DNA of 64,000 bases from Lentisphaerota bacterium (GCA_015061815.1 SUVW01000010.1:1-64000); one strand, 5' to 3'. Numbered from the stretch's first letter, positions 39,592-48,275 are shown. Notes: generated by a model not told the origin, from the sequence alone. Numbers and translations are program-made.

Positions 39592-40338
39592 TTGCGTTAC
39601 AACCCGAAAAAGCACCGGCTGCCGGAGTGCAAAGCCTGCGGAGTACTGCCGGTGAATAAACCGGCGACCTGGACGAGTTTCGATGTGGTCAATTTTGTCC
39701 GGGCCCGTTTCAATGTTCCCAAAGTCGGTCACTGCGGCACTCTTGACCCGATGGCTACCGGTCTGCTGCTGCTGGTGCTGGGCAGATTCACCTCTTTAAG
39801 CGGCAGATTAAGCGGTGTGGATAAGCAGTACACCGGTTCACTGATGCTGGGAGTGGAAACTGATTCCGGAGATTTGGACGGCAAAGTGATACAACGCTCG
39901 GAAGTGACGGCAAGTGCCGGGGAAGTCGAAGCGGCATTTGCCTCTTTCCGGGGGAAAAGTCTGCAGCTGCCGCCCATGTATTCAGCAGTAAAAGTCGGCG
40001 GCAAAAAACTCTATGATCTGGCCCGGCAGGGAGTGGAAATCGAGCGTGAAGCCCGGGAAATAACCGTTTCCAGACTGGAGATCACCAATTTGTCACTGCC
40101 GGATGTGGATTTTACCGTTGACTGTTCCAAAGGCACTTATATCCGCACATTGGCCGCTGATATCGGCAAAAAACTCGGCTGCGGCGGAGTTCTGACCGCA
40201 CTGCACCGCACCCGTTGCGGAAAATTTTCCATAGATGATGCCGTAACTGTCGATGAATTGAAAGAGATGGATCAGGATCGATTCACGTCGATGATGGCAG
40301 ACAGACTGGTCAAACTTTCAGAAGGAATAACGTTATGA
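39592..40338 (+). CDS. truB: tRNA pseudouridine-55 synthase
   Basis: 248-residue TruB, which makes the T-loop pseudouridine in tRNA. Motif I (GVLPVNKPATWTSFDVVNFVR) and catalytic motif II (KVGHCGTLDPMATGLLLLVLG, with the catalytic Asp) are clear, as are LPPMYSAVKVGGKKLYDLAR and DCSKGTYIRTLAADIG. The TTG at 39592 is preferred because AAGGAAGGA lies 8 nt upstream; a TTG at 39568 would start before this site. Its stop overlaps the next gene as ATGA. Confidence 0.95.
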   Translation: MRYNPKKHRLPECKACGVLPVNKPATWTSFDVVNFVRARFNVPKVGHCGTLDPMATGLLLLVLGRFTSLSGRLSGVDKQYTGSLMLGVETDSGDLDGKVIQRSEVTASAGEVEAAFASFRGKSLQLPPMYSAVKVGGKKLYDLARQGVEIEREAREITVSRLEITNLSLPDVDFTVDCSKGTYIRTLAADIGKKLGCGGVLTALHRTRCGKFSIDDAVTVDELKEMDQDRFTSMMADRLVKLSEGITL

Positions 40339-41795
40339 GCAAAAAACCGGAAAATATCAACAGCGTGGATATCGAAAACGCCATTGCTGCCGCCGGAGAA
40401 AATTTCACCGCAGAAGCAGTGGTCAGGATGCTGGATGCCGATGTCCCGGCAGAACTCCGGAGCCGGGTGGAAAGATTCATTGCTTCCGATGATACGCTCT
40501 TTCACGATGAAAAGTGGAACTGCTGTACCCGTAAAAGTTTTTTCACCGGCAAAAAATTCATCATCACTCCCGATGACTGGGAAATAAGTGCCGGAATCCT
40601 CTTCCCCGGACACCGCTTTATCCCGTACCTGCCGGAAAGTGTCTTCCCGTCCACCGTCAAACTGCAGGAAAACGGCAAACCGGTTGCCGTTAAAAAAATG
40701 ATAACTCCGCTGGGAACCAGTTTCCACTATCATATCCTGCTGGGGTCGGAACAGATTTTTGACTTTTTCCTGGCCGATGATCCGGCCAATGAGATACTGA
40801 AAAACAAAGTTTCCAGAACTGATTCTGTCACATTGACCGTATATGATATGGCAGATTTCTACCGGAAACATGAATTTCTCACAGGGGATGCTCTGCTTTG
40901 TACGGTAGAAGATTATGAAAACGGGATCATTTCATTTGAATATCTTTCCGGTTCGCTCCGGTATTCACAGGCGCGCAAAGATCATCTGAAAAAGATGGAT
41001 GAAGCCGCCCGGAGAGTCTGGGATGAGTTTCAGGATTATCCGGATATCCCGGAACAGCTGGCGTGGATGGTTTATTACGCCGCGCCGGATGAAATACCCG
41101 GAGCATCGGTCGATGAGTTTATTGCCGGTTCGGAAAAGGTCCAGCTGCGTCCGGAAGGCGATCATGCTGTTCTGACCGTTATTCAGGAAGAAGATGACCA
41201 TGACGGGTGCAGCTGCCATGATGACGATGTCACGGAGCTGCCTGACGGCTTATCCATTTCCGGCAGTGATCTGGCTGATCCATTCAAACTGCTTGCCAAT
41301 GCCGGTATTTCGTTGACGGCCGCTGAACTTGACGGTTTTATCCTTGATGCGATCTACGGGCGGGAGACCGATTTTTCCGGAGTCCAGAGCCGGATTTCCG
41401 GCGGCACGGAGATAAGTTTGCCCGATGAAGCACAGGAAGCGGTGCTTTTCAACTTCCTCGAAGAACGTTTTGAAACCATGCTGGAAAACTACAACCGTGC
41501 CGATGATGAGCAGAAAGCGGAATTGCGTTCCCAGATCATGGAAGCAGTTTCCCGCCGGATGGATTATCTTGCCATGCTCGGAGCCGCTGAACGTGACCCC
41601 AATGAGATGGAAAAAGATAAGATCCGCCGTCTGGCCGATGTGGCGGCCAAACTTAATGAAGCACTTAAATTGCTCAACCATCCCGGATTCACCCCCGACC
41701 ATCAGGAAAAGGAGAATCTGGAAATACTGATCGATGATCAACTCGCCATTCAGGAGGAGATATTGAGTGATTTTTCAACCGAAGCCAATCAATAG
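40335..41795 (+). CDS. uncharacterised acidic cytoplasmic protein coupled to truB
   Basis: 486-residue protein that I do not recognise. It has no signal peptide or membrane segment. The first ~240 residues look globular (WNCCTRKSFFTGKKFIITPDDWEISAGILFPGHRFIPYL). A His/Asp/Cys-rich acidic stretch, EEDDHDGCSCHDDD, occurs at about residue 290 and could bind metal. The last ~120 residues are predicted helical and coiled-coil-like (EERFETMLENYNRADDEQKAELRSQIMEAVSRRMDYL). The start overlaps the truB stop as ATGA, so expression is tied to truB, though the role may be unrelated to tRNA. Confidence 0.75.
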   Translation: MSKKPENINSVDIENAIAAAGENFTAEAVVRMLDADVPAELRSRVERFIASDDTLFHDEKWNCCTRKSFFTGKKFIITPDDWEISAGILFPGHRFIPYLPESVFPSTVKLQENGKPVAVKKMITPLGTSFHYHILLGSEQIFDFFLADDPANEILKNKVSRTDSVTLTVYDMADFYRKHEFLTGDALLCTVEDYENGIISFEYLSGSLRYSQARKDHLKKMDEAARRVWDEFQDYPDIPEQLAWMVYYAAPDEIPGASVDEFIAGSEKVQLRPEGDHAVLTVIQEEDDHDGCSCHDDDVTELPDGLSISGSDLADPFKLLANAGISLTAAELDGFILDAIYGRETDFSGVQSRISGGTEISLPDEAQEAVLFNFLEERFETMLENYNRADDEQKAELRSQIMEAVSRRMDYLAMLGAAERDPNEMEKDKIRRLADVAAKLNEALKLLNHPGFTPDHQEKENLEILIDDQLAIQEEILSDFSTEANQ

Positions 41796-41797
41796 GC

Positions 41798-42130
41798 AAT
41801 GTTCCAAATTTTGTGAAATTTGCATTCGACAACCGTTGATTGCAATAATGGAAAACATAAGGATATATCACCGACATTATGATTTGTCAACCACGCAATA
41901 ACGGTTTGATCCAACCGGTGGATGCAGTGCGACATTACCCGCAATGCGACACCGACGGTAAAGAAAACGGTTTGATCCAACCGGTGGATGCAGCGTGAGA
42001 TAAGGTCGAAGTCAAAACAAGGTAACGGTGAAGAAGTGCAGTCAAACCTGCTCGACTGAACCGGTATCCGATGTTTTGACAAGAGATTATCCACGATGCG
42101 ACACCGACGGGTGGATGGCATCACAACAAC
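41798..42130 (-). repeat. mosaic of repeat families A and B (copies A2 and B2)
   Basis: Read on the minus strand, the element starts with GTTGTTGTGATGC, continues with family B (TTGTCAAAACATCGG ... GACTTCGACCTTATC) and ends with the family-A promoter-leader core (41798-41895). Inside are two exact 28-bp direct repeats (41900-41927 and 41966-41993) and a 15-bp direct repeat (41944-41958 and 42096-42110). The mosaic fills most of the 41796-42174 gap. Its promoter points into the 3' end of the preceding gene, antisense, and drives no visible gene. Confidence 0.8.
41862..41890 (-). promoter_or_regulatory. repeat-borne promoter (orphan, antisense)
   Basis: On the minus strand TTGACA (41890-41885), 17-bp spacer, TATATC (41867-41862). 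It would transcribe antisense across the end of the gene at 40335-41795. Confidence 0.55.
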
Positions 42131-42174
42131 AAATGGGACAATAACAATCAATAAAATCAGGAGATAAAAGACAA

Positions 42175-43752
42175 ATGAAACTTCTCGCCAGCGGAAACGA
42201 AGCTGTCGCAATGGCAGCCTTTGATTGCGGTGTGACTCTGGGGTGCGGCTACCCCGGCACCCCATCCTCGGAAATCCTCGATGAATTCAGCAAAATCGGC
42301 GGCAATGCCGAATGGGCTCCCAATGAAAAGTGCGCCCTGGAAGTGGCCATCGGAGCAGCATATTCCGGGGCCCGGGCATTGACGACCATGAAACATGTCG
42401 GCTTGAATGTCGCAGCCGATCCCTTTTTCACCATTGCTTACAGCGGTACTCCCGGCGGTCTGGTAGTGATTTCTGCCGACGATCCGGGGATGGCATCCAG
42501 TCAGAATGAACAGGACAACCGCCGTTACGCCATAGCCGCCGGAGTACCGATGTTTGAGCCGTCGGATTCCCAGGAGTGTTATGATTTTCTCTGCGAAGCT
42601 TTTGCTCTGGCCGAAAAATTCCGCAGTCCGGTGCTTTTCCGCATGACCACCCGGGTCTGCCACTCCCAGTGTATCGTTGACCGCCGTCTGGCCGCTGCTC
42701 CGCTGCCGCGCAAAGCGACCTCATTTACCCGTGATCCGAAATCCAATGTAATGGTTCCGGCGTTTGCCAAAATCGCCCACAAACGGCTGCGTGCCGATCT
42801 GCATACCATGCAGGAGATCAATGAAGAGGGCAAATTCATCATTGAAAAAAGCGGTTCTGCGGAACTGGGCATCATCACCAGCGGCATAAGTTATCAGCAT
42901 GTGCTGGATGCCGCCCCGGAAGCTTCGATCCTCAAACTCGGCATGACTTACCCGCTGCCGGTTGAAAACATCAGAAAATTCGCCGCCGGAGTCAAACGCT
43001 GTCTGATCGTGGAAGAGGGCGATCCGGTTCTTTTTGAACAGATCATGGCCGCCGGGATAAAGGTGGAAAACAAACTTGAGGAATTCCGTTTCGGTGAATT
43101 GAATGTTTCCCGGGTCCGCAAACTTATCGCCAAAGATACCACCCCCGAACCGGTCGGAGCTCCCGGCAAACCGCCCCAGCTCTGTCCCGGCTGTCCGCAC
43201 CGGAAAACTTTTGAAGTTCTCCGGGATCTGGGCTGTATCGTTTCCGGAGATATCGGCTGTTACACTCTTGGAGTCATGCCGCCGTTTTCGGCGATAGATT
43301 CCTGTGTCTGCATGGGGGCAAGCGTTACTGTCGGTCTGGGCTTGCGGCACACGCTCCCGGAAAGTGAAGCGCACAAAGTGGTCAGCGTCATCGGTGACAG
43401 TACCTTTTTGCACACCGGGATCAATGGTATCGTGGAGATGGTCTATAACCGTCCGGCCACCGGACATGTGGTTCTGATCCTGGATAACCGCATCACAGCC
43501 ATGACCGGATGTCAGGAAAATCCGGCCACCGGGCGCAAACTCGATCATTCACCGGCGTATGCGGTTTCGCTGGAAAATATCGTCAAAGGTATCGGTGTGG
43601 ATAATTGCGATGTTATCGACACTACGATGGAAACTGAAAAATTTGCCGAACTGCTGAAACAGCGTCTGGCTTCCAATGAATGCAGTGTTATTATCGCCCG
43701 CCGTCCCTGCATTCTGGCAGTGGCGAAAATGGCTAAAATGGGGAAGAATTGA
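42175..43752 (+). CDS. iorA: indolepyruvate:ferredoxin oxidoreductase alpha subunit, lacking the ferredoxin domain
   Basis: 525-residue TPP-dependent 2-oxoacid oxidoreductase subunit that oxidatively decarboxylates aryl-pyruvates to aryl-acyl-CoA. N-terminal LLASGNEAVAMAAFDCGVTLGCGYPGTPSSEI and NEKCALEVAIGAAYSGARALT are diagnostic. The TPP-binding part has CPGCPHRKTFEVLRDLGC, GDIGCYTLGVMPPFSAIDSCVCMGA and GDSTFLHTGINGIVEMVYN. Typical IorA proteins are about 600 or more residues and end in two [4Fe-4S] clusters; this one stops at MAKMGKN without any C-terminal CxxCxxC. Electron exit must use another protein. First gene of iorA-iorB-ACT. Confidence 0.93.
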   Translation: MKLLASGNEAVAMAAFDCGVTLGCGYPGTPSSEILDEFSKIGGNAEWAPNEKCALEVAIGAAYSGARALTTMKHVGLNVAADPFFTIAYSGTPGGLVVISADDPGMASSQNEQDNRRYAIAAGVPMFEPSDSQECYDFLCEAFALAEKFRSPVLFRMTTRVCHSQCIVDRRLAAAPLPRKATSFTRDPKSNVMVPAFAKIAHKRLRADLHTMQEINEEGKFIIEKSGSAELGIITSGISYQHVLDAAPEASILKLGMTYPLPVENIRKFAAGVKRCLIVEEGDPVLFEQIMAAGIKVENKLEEFRFGELNVSRVRKLIAKDTTPEPVGAPGKPPQLCPGCPHRKTFEVLRDLGCIVSGDIGCYTLGVMPPFSAIDSCVCMGASVTVGLGLRHTLPESEAHKVVSVIGDSTFLHTGINGIVEMVYNRPATGHVVLILDNRITAMTGCQENPATGRKLDHSPAYAVSLENIVKGIGVDNCDVIDTTMETEKFAELLKQRLASNECSVIIARRPCILAVAKMAKMGKN

Positions 43753-43754
43753 AA

Positions 43755-44228
43755 ATGAACAAAGTTACCAATATCATCGCCGCCGGATTGGGCGGTCAGG
43801 GAGTTCTGAAGATAACGGACATTCTGGCGGATGTGATTTTTTCAGCCGGACTGGATGTAAAAAAGAGTGAAGTTCACGGCATGAGTCAGCGCGGCGGATC
43901 AGTTTCCAGCGAAGTGCGTTTCGGGGAAAAGGTAAACAGCCCGATGGTTCCGGCCGGCGAGGGAGATATTCTGGTGGTTCTGGATGCCTCCCAGCTGGAT
44001 GTTGCCCGCCCGGTTCTTAAAAAAGACGGCATCATCATCACTCCGGCAGATGTGCCGGTTGAGAAGCTGGTCACGCCCAAAGCTCTCAATGTGATGCTTC
44101 TTGGTGCCTTGTCGGCGCATCTGCCCCAATTCGGGGAAGAGCTGTTTCTGGCAGCATTGAAACGGGCTTTTGCAGAAAAACTGCATGCGGCCAATGAAGA
44201 AATGTTCAAACTCGGCAGAAATAAATAA
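43755..44228 (+). CDS. iorB: indolepyruvate:ferredoxin oxidoreductase beta subunit
   Basis: 157-residue gamma-type domain of 2-oxoacid:ferredoxin oxidoreductases. IIAAGLGGQGVLKITDILADVIFSAGL and VKKSEVHGMSQRGGSVSSEVRFG are diagnostic. Length is shorter than the ~190-200 residues common for IorB, but the core is complete. ATG 43755 lies 2 bp after the iorA stop and works with the alpha subunit. Confidence 0.93.
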   Translation: MNKVTNIIAAGLGGQGVLKITDILADVIFSAGLDVKKSEVHGMSQRGGSVSSEVRFGEKVNSPMVPAGEGDILVVLDASQLDVARPVLKKDGIIITPADVPVEKLVTPKALNVMLLGALSAHLPQFGEELFLAALKRAFAEKLHAANEEMFKLGRNK

Positions 44229-44248
44229 CCCGCAGAAAGATACAGAAT

Positions 44249-44680
44249 ATGAAAAACATCAGACAACTCTCTCTCTTTGTTGAAAACCGTCCCGGAGCCA
44301 TCGCTGAAGTCTGCCGGGTACTGAAAAATGCCCAAGTCAATATCTGCGCCATGAGCGTAGCTGACACCAGCGAATTCGGCATTCTGCGGATGTTGCTTGA
44401 TGACATGGATAAAGGCAATGCGGCATTGAAAGCAGCCGGCTTCATCACCCGGGAGAACCGGGTTTCGGCAATAGCCGTTCCGGATCATGCCGGAGGTCTG
44501 GCCGAAGTTTTTGAAAAGACCGGTTCACTGGGCATGTCGGTTGAATACATGTATGCCATCCCCTCTGCCAAACAGGGAAAAGCGGTGATAATTTTCCGCT
44601 TCAATGATCAGGAATCTGCCGCCGGCAAATTATCTGATGCCGGAGTGGAACTGCTCTCGTACAACGATATCCGCAACTGA
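44249..44680 (+). CDS. tandem ACT-domain protein
   Basis: 143 residues forming two ACT domains: IRQLSLFVENRPGAIAEVCRVLKNAQVNI and SAIAVPDHAGGLAEVFEKTGSLGMSVEYMY. Stand-alone tandem-ACT proteins commonly accompany indolepyruvate oxidoreductase (and phenylacetate-CoA ligase) genes and probably sense aromatic amino acids. The ligase is not present here. Third gene of the ior operon, 20 bp after iorB, followed by hairpins at 44699-44740. Confidence 0.9.
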   Translation: MKNIRQLSLFVENRPGAIAEVCRVLKNAQVNICAMSVADTSEFGILRMLLDDMDKGNAALKAAGFITRENRVSAIAVPDHAGGLAEVFEKTGSLGMSVEYMYAIPSAKQGKAVIIFRFNDQESAAGKLSDAGVELLSYNDIRN

Positions 44681-44698
44681 AACATATTTCACCGGGAA

Positions 44699-44719
44699 CA
44701 GGGAGCGCAATGCTCCCTG
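44699..44719 (+). terminator. hairpin after the ior operon
   Basis: CAGGGAGC (44699-44706), 5-nt loop, GCTCCCTG (44712-44719), followed by a second stem CCGGAT ... ATCCGG (44720-44740). No T run follows, so termination is uncertain. Confidence 0.45.
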
Positions 44720-44726
44720 CCGGATA

Positions 44727-44754
44727 TTGAAAAAATCCGGGATCGGCTTATATT
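44727..44754 (+). promoter_or_regulatory. promoter of the thioredoxin gene
   Basis: TTGAAA 44727-44732, 16-bp spacer, TATATT 44749-44754, about 20 nt before a strong AAAGGAGG site. Confidence 0.6.
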
Positions 44755-44779
44755 GTACTGCAGGAAAGGAGGAAACAGA

Positions 44780-45091
44780 ATGGAAATAATTGAATTGAAC
44801 CCTGAAAGTTTCAAAGAAACTGTCGTAAAACCGGCGGCATTGATCGACTTCTATGCCAGTTGGTGCGGTCCCTGCCGGAATATGGGCAGAGAACTGGAAA
44901 AATTTGCCGCAGCTCATCCGGATATCGCCATCGGCAAAGTCAATATCGAAAATGAAGAGAACCGGGAACTGGCAGCATCATTTGATGTATCGACCATACC
45001 ATCGCTCTTCTTTTTCCGCAACGGACAGATGGTGAAACATCTGACCGGCTTTTTCAGCAGCAGTGCTCTGGCCGGAGAATTGGGGCTGTGA
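44780..45091 (+). CDS. trxA: thioredoxin
   Basis: 103-residue thioredoxin with the classical active site in LIDFYASWCGPCRNMGREL, the cis-proline segment VSTIPSLFFFRNGQMV and normal length. ATG 44780 follows AAAGGAGG by 7 nt. It has its own promoter and converges on the HAD phosphatase gene, with no gap between the stops (45091/45092). No thioredoxin reductase is adjacent. Confidence 0.95.
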   Translation: MEIIELNPESFKETVVKPAALIDFYASWCGPCRNMGRELEKFAAAHPDIAIGKVNIENEENRELAASFDVSTIPSLFFFRNGQMVKHLTGFFSSSALAGELGL

Positions 45092-45814
45092 TCATCCTTT
45101 GCGGATGATGAACTCCACTGCGCGGCGCAATTCGGAGAAGTTATAAATAATGTAATCCGCTTCTGCGCCGCGAAAATCATGATCCCCCTGATTGGAACGG
45201 AAAAATACCGTCTTCATGCCGCACATGCGTGCCCCGTAAACATCCCGGAACATATCGTTGCCGACAAAAATCACTTCTGCGGCCGTCAATCCCATCTGCC
45301 GCAAGGTCATCTCATACATCCTCCGGTCCGGTTTACGGAAACCGTGATCGCTGGATATGGTGACCGTTTCAAAGAGTTTTCCCAATCCGGTGGATGATAA
45401 TTCCGGCAGGGCCCAGATGCTCTGCCCGTCGGAAACCGCCGCCATCCGGAAATCCTGTTTCAGAGCCATAAGTGTTTCTCTTACCTGCGGATACAGTTCA
45501 AGCTTGTATCTGCCGGCAGCGCGGAAAACTTTGGCGGCGACAGCCGGATCACCGCCGGCAGTGCCGGTGATGCGGTATTTTTCGATGATCCGGGCAAAGA
45601 GTTCAACCACGTCAAATTCCGGGAACTCCTCATCGCTCAAGTTTTTCTGCTGATGAAGGATATTGAAATACTCCTCTTTGAGCTTATCCGGAGATATCTG
45701 CACTCCGGTATAACTTAAAAAATTGGCGGTCGTCCGGTAGACCGCTTCATCACTTTCGCTGGTCAGGATATCGATCAGTGTCCCATTGAGATCAAACAGC
45801 AACGCTTTTATCAT
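45092..45814 (-). CDS. HAD-superfamily phosphatase
   Basis: 240-residue HAD hydrolase. Motif I FDLNGTLID (nucleophile Asp; Asn replaces the usual second-position Asp-x spacing residue), motif II AVSDGQS, motif III lysine in GFRKPDRRMYEM and motif IV VIFVGNDMFRDVYGA are all visible, with a helical cap between I and II. The substrate is unknown. It lies 3 bp after the kinase-like gene, the last of a five-gene run starting with tolQ/exbB. Confidence 0.9.
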   Translation of the reverse strand: MIKALLFDLNGTLIDILTSESDEAVYRTTANFLSYTGVQISPDKLKEEYFNILHQQKNLSDEEFPEFDVVELFARIIEKYRITGTAGGDPAVAAKVFRAAGRYKLELYPQVRETLMALKQDFRMAAVSDGQSIWALPELSSTGLGKLFETVTISSDHGFRKPDRRMYEMTLRQMGLTAAEVIFVGNDMFRDVYGARMCGMKTVFFRSNQGDHDFRGAEADYIIYNFSELRRAVEFIIRKG

Positions 45815-45817
45815 AAT

Positions 45818-46810
45818 TCACTCCGTTCTCTGCAGTGCAAGTTTGGCTTCATCCACCAGTTTCCGGCGGTATTCCGGCAGCAGATAATCATTGCGGGCGA
45901 TCCGGAGCAAAGTCATCCCCAGATAGAATGGCACCCGCCCGGTTATTGATGCGAAAGCCGCCTGACGATCCGGAAAAGCTCCGGCATACTTCCAAAGGAA
46001 ATGTCCGATAAAAGGTTCGGCGGCATATTTATTCCCGGTATGACGGAGAAAAAAGTGCTGCAATTCCCCGGCGATCCGCCCCACATCGAACACCCGGTCG
46101 CTCCACTGCATACGTTCCAGATCAAAGGTGATGACATAATCGCCGTCACCGAAAAAGAAGTTGGCCGGAGTGGCATCCCCGTGTACAGTCACTTCCTGAT
46201 CCAGATACATCTTTTTATCATGCCGGAAACGATCACACAAATCGCGCAAATATCTGCCTTCTTCCGGAGAAATGATACCGGCGAGATGCCCGGTGATGGC
46301 ATCAAAATAGCGGCATACTTTCTGAAAATCCACCATTACCGGCCGTGCAGAACGGTTGTGGATGGTGGCAAGAAAATTTCCCAGAGCCGCAAGTTTTCTG
46401 TAAAGTCCATCCGCATCATGTTCCCGTATCGCCCGCATGATGAAAACATCCAGAGCTTCACCGTAACAATATTCCGTGACCAGCAGACAGTTGAGATACT
46501 CATTGCATCCCAGAGCGCGGGCGACGTAATGATTTTTGCCGGTGTAACCCCGCAATACGGAAATATTGTTGAATTCCCGCCGCATCTTCTCTGCGGCATG
46601 CATCCGGTCATCTTTACCGGGAGTGAAAAAATATTTGCCGACCACCCGCTTGCCGCTGCAGCGATCCTCGTAAATATAAACGGCATGAGAAGAGTTACTG
46701 GAAAATACCCGGAATCCATCCCTGCCGTCCGCCCCCAGCTGCGGCATGATATCGCAAGCTAAATATCCGAAAAGCGGATCATGCCTGTTAAGATGACCGA
46801 CATACTGCAT
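45818..46810 (-). CDS. APH/choline-kinase-like phosphotransferase
   Basis: 330-residue protein with the aminoglycoside phosphotransferase/choline kinase fold. The catalytic loop reads VHGDATPANFFF and is followed by the metal-binding VITFDLERMQ. An N-terminal lobe strand with lysine (SGKRVVGKYFF) is also seen. The substrate is likely a small molecule or sugar, not necessarily an antibiotic. It lies in a tight operon with a HAD phosphatase (3 bp) and the TolA-like gene (12 bp), so a kinase/phosphatase pair acting on an envelope precursor is possible but unproven. Confidence 0.8.
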   Translation of the reverse strand: MQYVGHLNRHDPLFGYLACDIMPQLGADGRDGFRVFSSNSSHAVYIYEDRCSGKRVVGKYFFTPGKDDRMHAAEKMRREFNNISVLRGYTGKNHYVARALGCNEYLNCLLVTEYCYGEALDVFIMRAIREHDADGLYRKLAALGNFLATIHNRSARPVMVDFQKVCRYFDAITGHLAGIISPEEGRYLRDLCDRFRHDKKMYLDQEVTVHGDATPANFFFGDGDYVITFDLERMQWSDRVFDVGRIAGELQHFFLRHTGNKYAAEPFIGHFLWKYAGAFPDRQAAFASITGRVPFYLGMTLLRIARNDYLLPEYRRKLVDEAKLALQRTE

Positions 46811-46822
46811 AACCGGGTATCC

Positions 46823-47842
46823 TCATTCAGGTATCAACACAAACTGCAGCCAGGGGGAAGTGCTGTTTCCCGGCGGTTTGGGCAGTTGGTTAAGGTCCCG
46901 TAAAAGCCGTCTGGCGGAATCATTTACTGCTGCATTGGGACTGTTTTTTTCCACCTTTTTACCGATGACCCGGCCGTTTTTATCCAGCAGGATGCTGATG
47001 ACCGCCGCCGTCTGTTCATCGATCCAGATACCGGCCGGCCGCTGCCATTTATCAAAGATGATCGCTTTCAATCTCCCGTCATACTGTTTCCATGCCGCTT
47101 CACTGGCGGCATTGGCTCCGCCGGCCGGAGTGCGGTTATCCTGTTTGCCGTATTTCTGCCCGGTATCTTTGTTGCCGATTTTTACATTGCGGTTGAAGTT
47201 GCTTCCTCCCGGAGCAGCGGCCGCCTTATTCGGGTCCCAATTCTTCCAACGGGGGTCCTGATAAACCGACTGCTGTTCCCGGCGTTTTCTTTCCGCCTCG
47301 ATCCGTGCCTTTTCACGCGCGGCTTTTGCAGCTTTTTCCTGCGCAAGTTTCTTCTGTTTTTCCAACCATTTTTTTCTGGCTTCAGCTTTCTGCTTTTTTT
47401 CCGCTTCGATCCGCGCCTTTTCGCGGACCGCTTTTTCACGGGCGGCCTTTTCGCGTGCAGCCTTTTCACGGACCGCTTTTTCACGCGCAGCCTTTTCACG
47501 GGCAGCCTTTTCACGGGCGGCTTTTTCGCGCGCAGCCTTTTCACGGGCGGCCTTCAACGCAGCCTCCTGCCGGAGCTGATTTTCCAATTCTTTTGTATCC
47601 GGCGGCGGTGGTGGAGGCGGCACATTCACCTCTCCGGGCGCGGGACGCAAACGTTCCGGCGGGCCGACTTCCGGAGCATGGGATGGTTCCAAACCGCCCA
47701 ACTGCACTTTGAAAGCGATATCCTTGTTTTTTTCCTCATCCTGATGCAGCCAGTAACAGCCGACCGGTCCGAAAATAATAAGCACATGCAGTGCCGCTAT
47801 CACAGAAAGCAAAGTTGTACGGCGGCTGAAACGGCGGAACAT
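46823..47842 (-). CDS. TolA/TonB-like energy-transducing protein
   Basis: 339-residue periplasm-spanning protein. A single N-terminal membrane anchor (TLLSVIAALHVLIIFGPVG) is followed by a proline stretch (VNVPPPPPPPDTKEL). A long charged helix follows, with about nine REKAA/REKAV pentapeptides and then AEKKQKAEARKKW. The C-terminal domain contains WQRPAGIWIDEQTAAVISILLDKNGRVIGKKVEKNSPN, the TonB/TolA C-terminal fold. The helical repeat points to TolA. It follows exbD/tolR by 1 bp. Confidence 0.88.
   Translation of the reverse strand: MFRRFSRRTTLLSVIAALHVLIIFGPVGCYWLHQDEEKNKDIAFKVQLGGLEPSHAPEVGPPERLRPAPGEVNVPPPPPPPDTKELENQLRQEAALKAAREKAAREKAAREKAAREKAAREKAVREKAAREKAAREKAVREKARIEAEKKQKAEARKKWLEKQKKLAQEKAAKAAREKARIEAERKRREQQSVYQDPRWKNWDPNKAAAAPGGSNFNRNVKIGNKDTGQKYGKQDNRTPAGGANAASEAAWKQYDGRLKAIIFDKWQRPAGIWIDEQTAAVISILLDKNGRVIGKKVEKNSPNAAVNDSARRLLRDLNQLPKPPGNSTSPWLQFVLIPE
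47413..47552 (-). repeat. 15-bp tandem repeat coding REKAA/REKAV
   Basis: About nine imperfect 15-bp units inside the TolA-like gene encode the extended helix. Such an array can change length by slippage without shifting frame. Confidence 0.85.
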
Positions 47843-47843
47843 A

Positions 47844-48254
47844 TCAATTGCCCTCCGCAGAAGTCACCAGCATGGCATCTTTGAACCCGCAGGCACGGGC
47901 CAGTTTCAAAAGCTCCAGCACATTGGCGTAATTCTGTTCACCGTCACCGCGCACCAGCAGATCGGGTTTGGGTTCTTTCAACGCCAATGCCCGGAGATTT
48001 TCCGCGAGTTCCTGACGGGAAACCACCTTTTTATCCAGCAGATAAGTTCCGTCGCGGGCCAATTCCACTGTGGTGAAGTTCTCCTGCGGCAGATCATCGC
48101 CATTCATTTCCGGCGGCTTGACACTGGTTCCGTATTCCATCAGCGGCATGGTGATCATAAAGGCGATCAGCAGCAGAAAAGTCAGGTCGAGCAGCGGGGT
48201 GACATTGATCTGATCAATGGCCGCCATCGGGGTACGGTTTTTTCTCCGGCGCAT
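47844..48254 (-). CDS. ExbD/TolR-family protein
   Basis: 136 residues. RTPMAAIDQINVTPLLDLTFLLLIAFMIT is the N-terminal anchor with the conserved membrane Asp (PLLDL) used for proton-driven coupling. The periplasmic part has the TolR-like VELARDGTYLLDKKVVSRQEL and PDLLVRGDGEQNYANVLELLKLARA. It lies between exbB/tolQ and the tolA-like gene. Confidence 0.94.
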   Translation of the reverse strand: MRRRKNRTPMAAIDQINVTPLLDLTFLLLIAFMITMPLMEYGTSVKPPEMNGDDLPQENFTTVELARDGTYLLDKKVVSRQELAENLRALALKEPKPDLLVRGDGEQNYANVLELLKLARACGFKDAMLVTSAEGN

Positions 48255-48275
48255 AAATCCCAGCCCTTTCCCGGC

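Noticed and set aside
41789..42265. Minus-strand 158-codon frame across the 41.8-42.1 kb gap
   Set aside because: Its sequence is made of repeat families A and B; similarity to frames at 22.3 and 54.1 kb is at DNA level, with broken frames.
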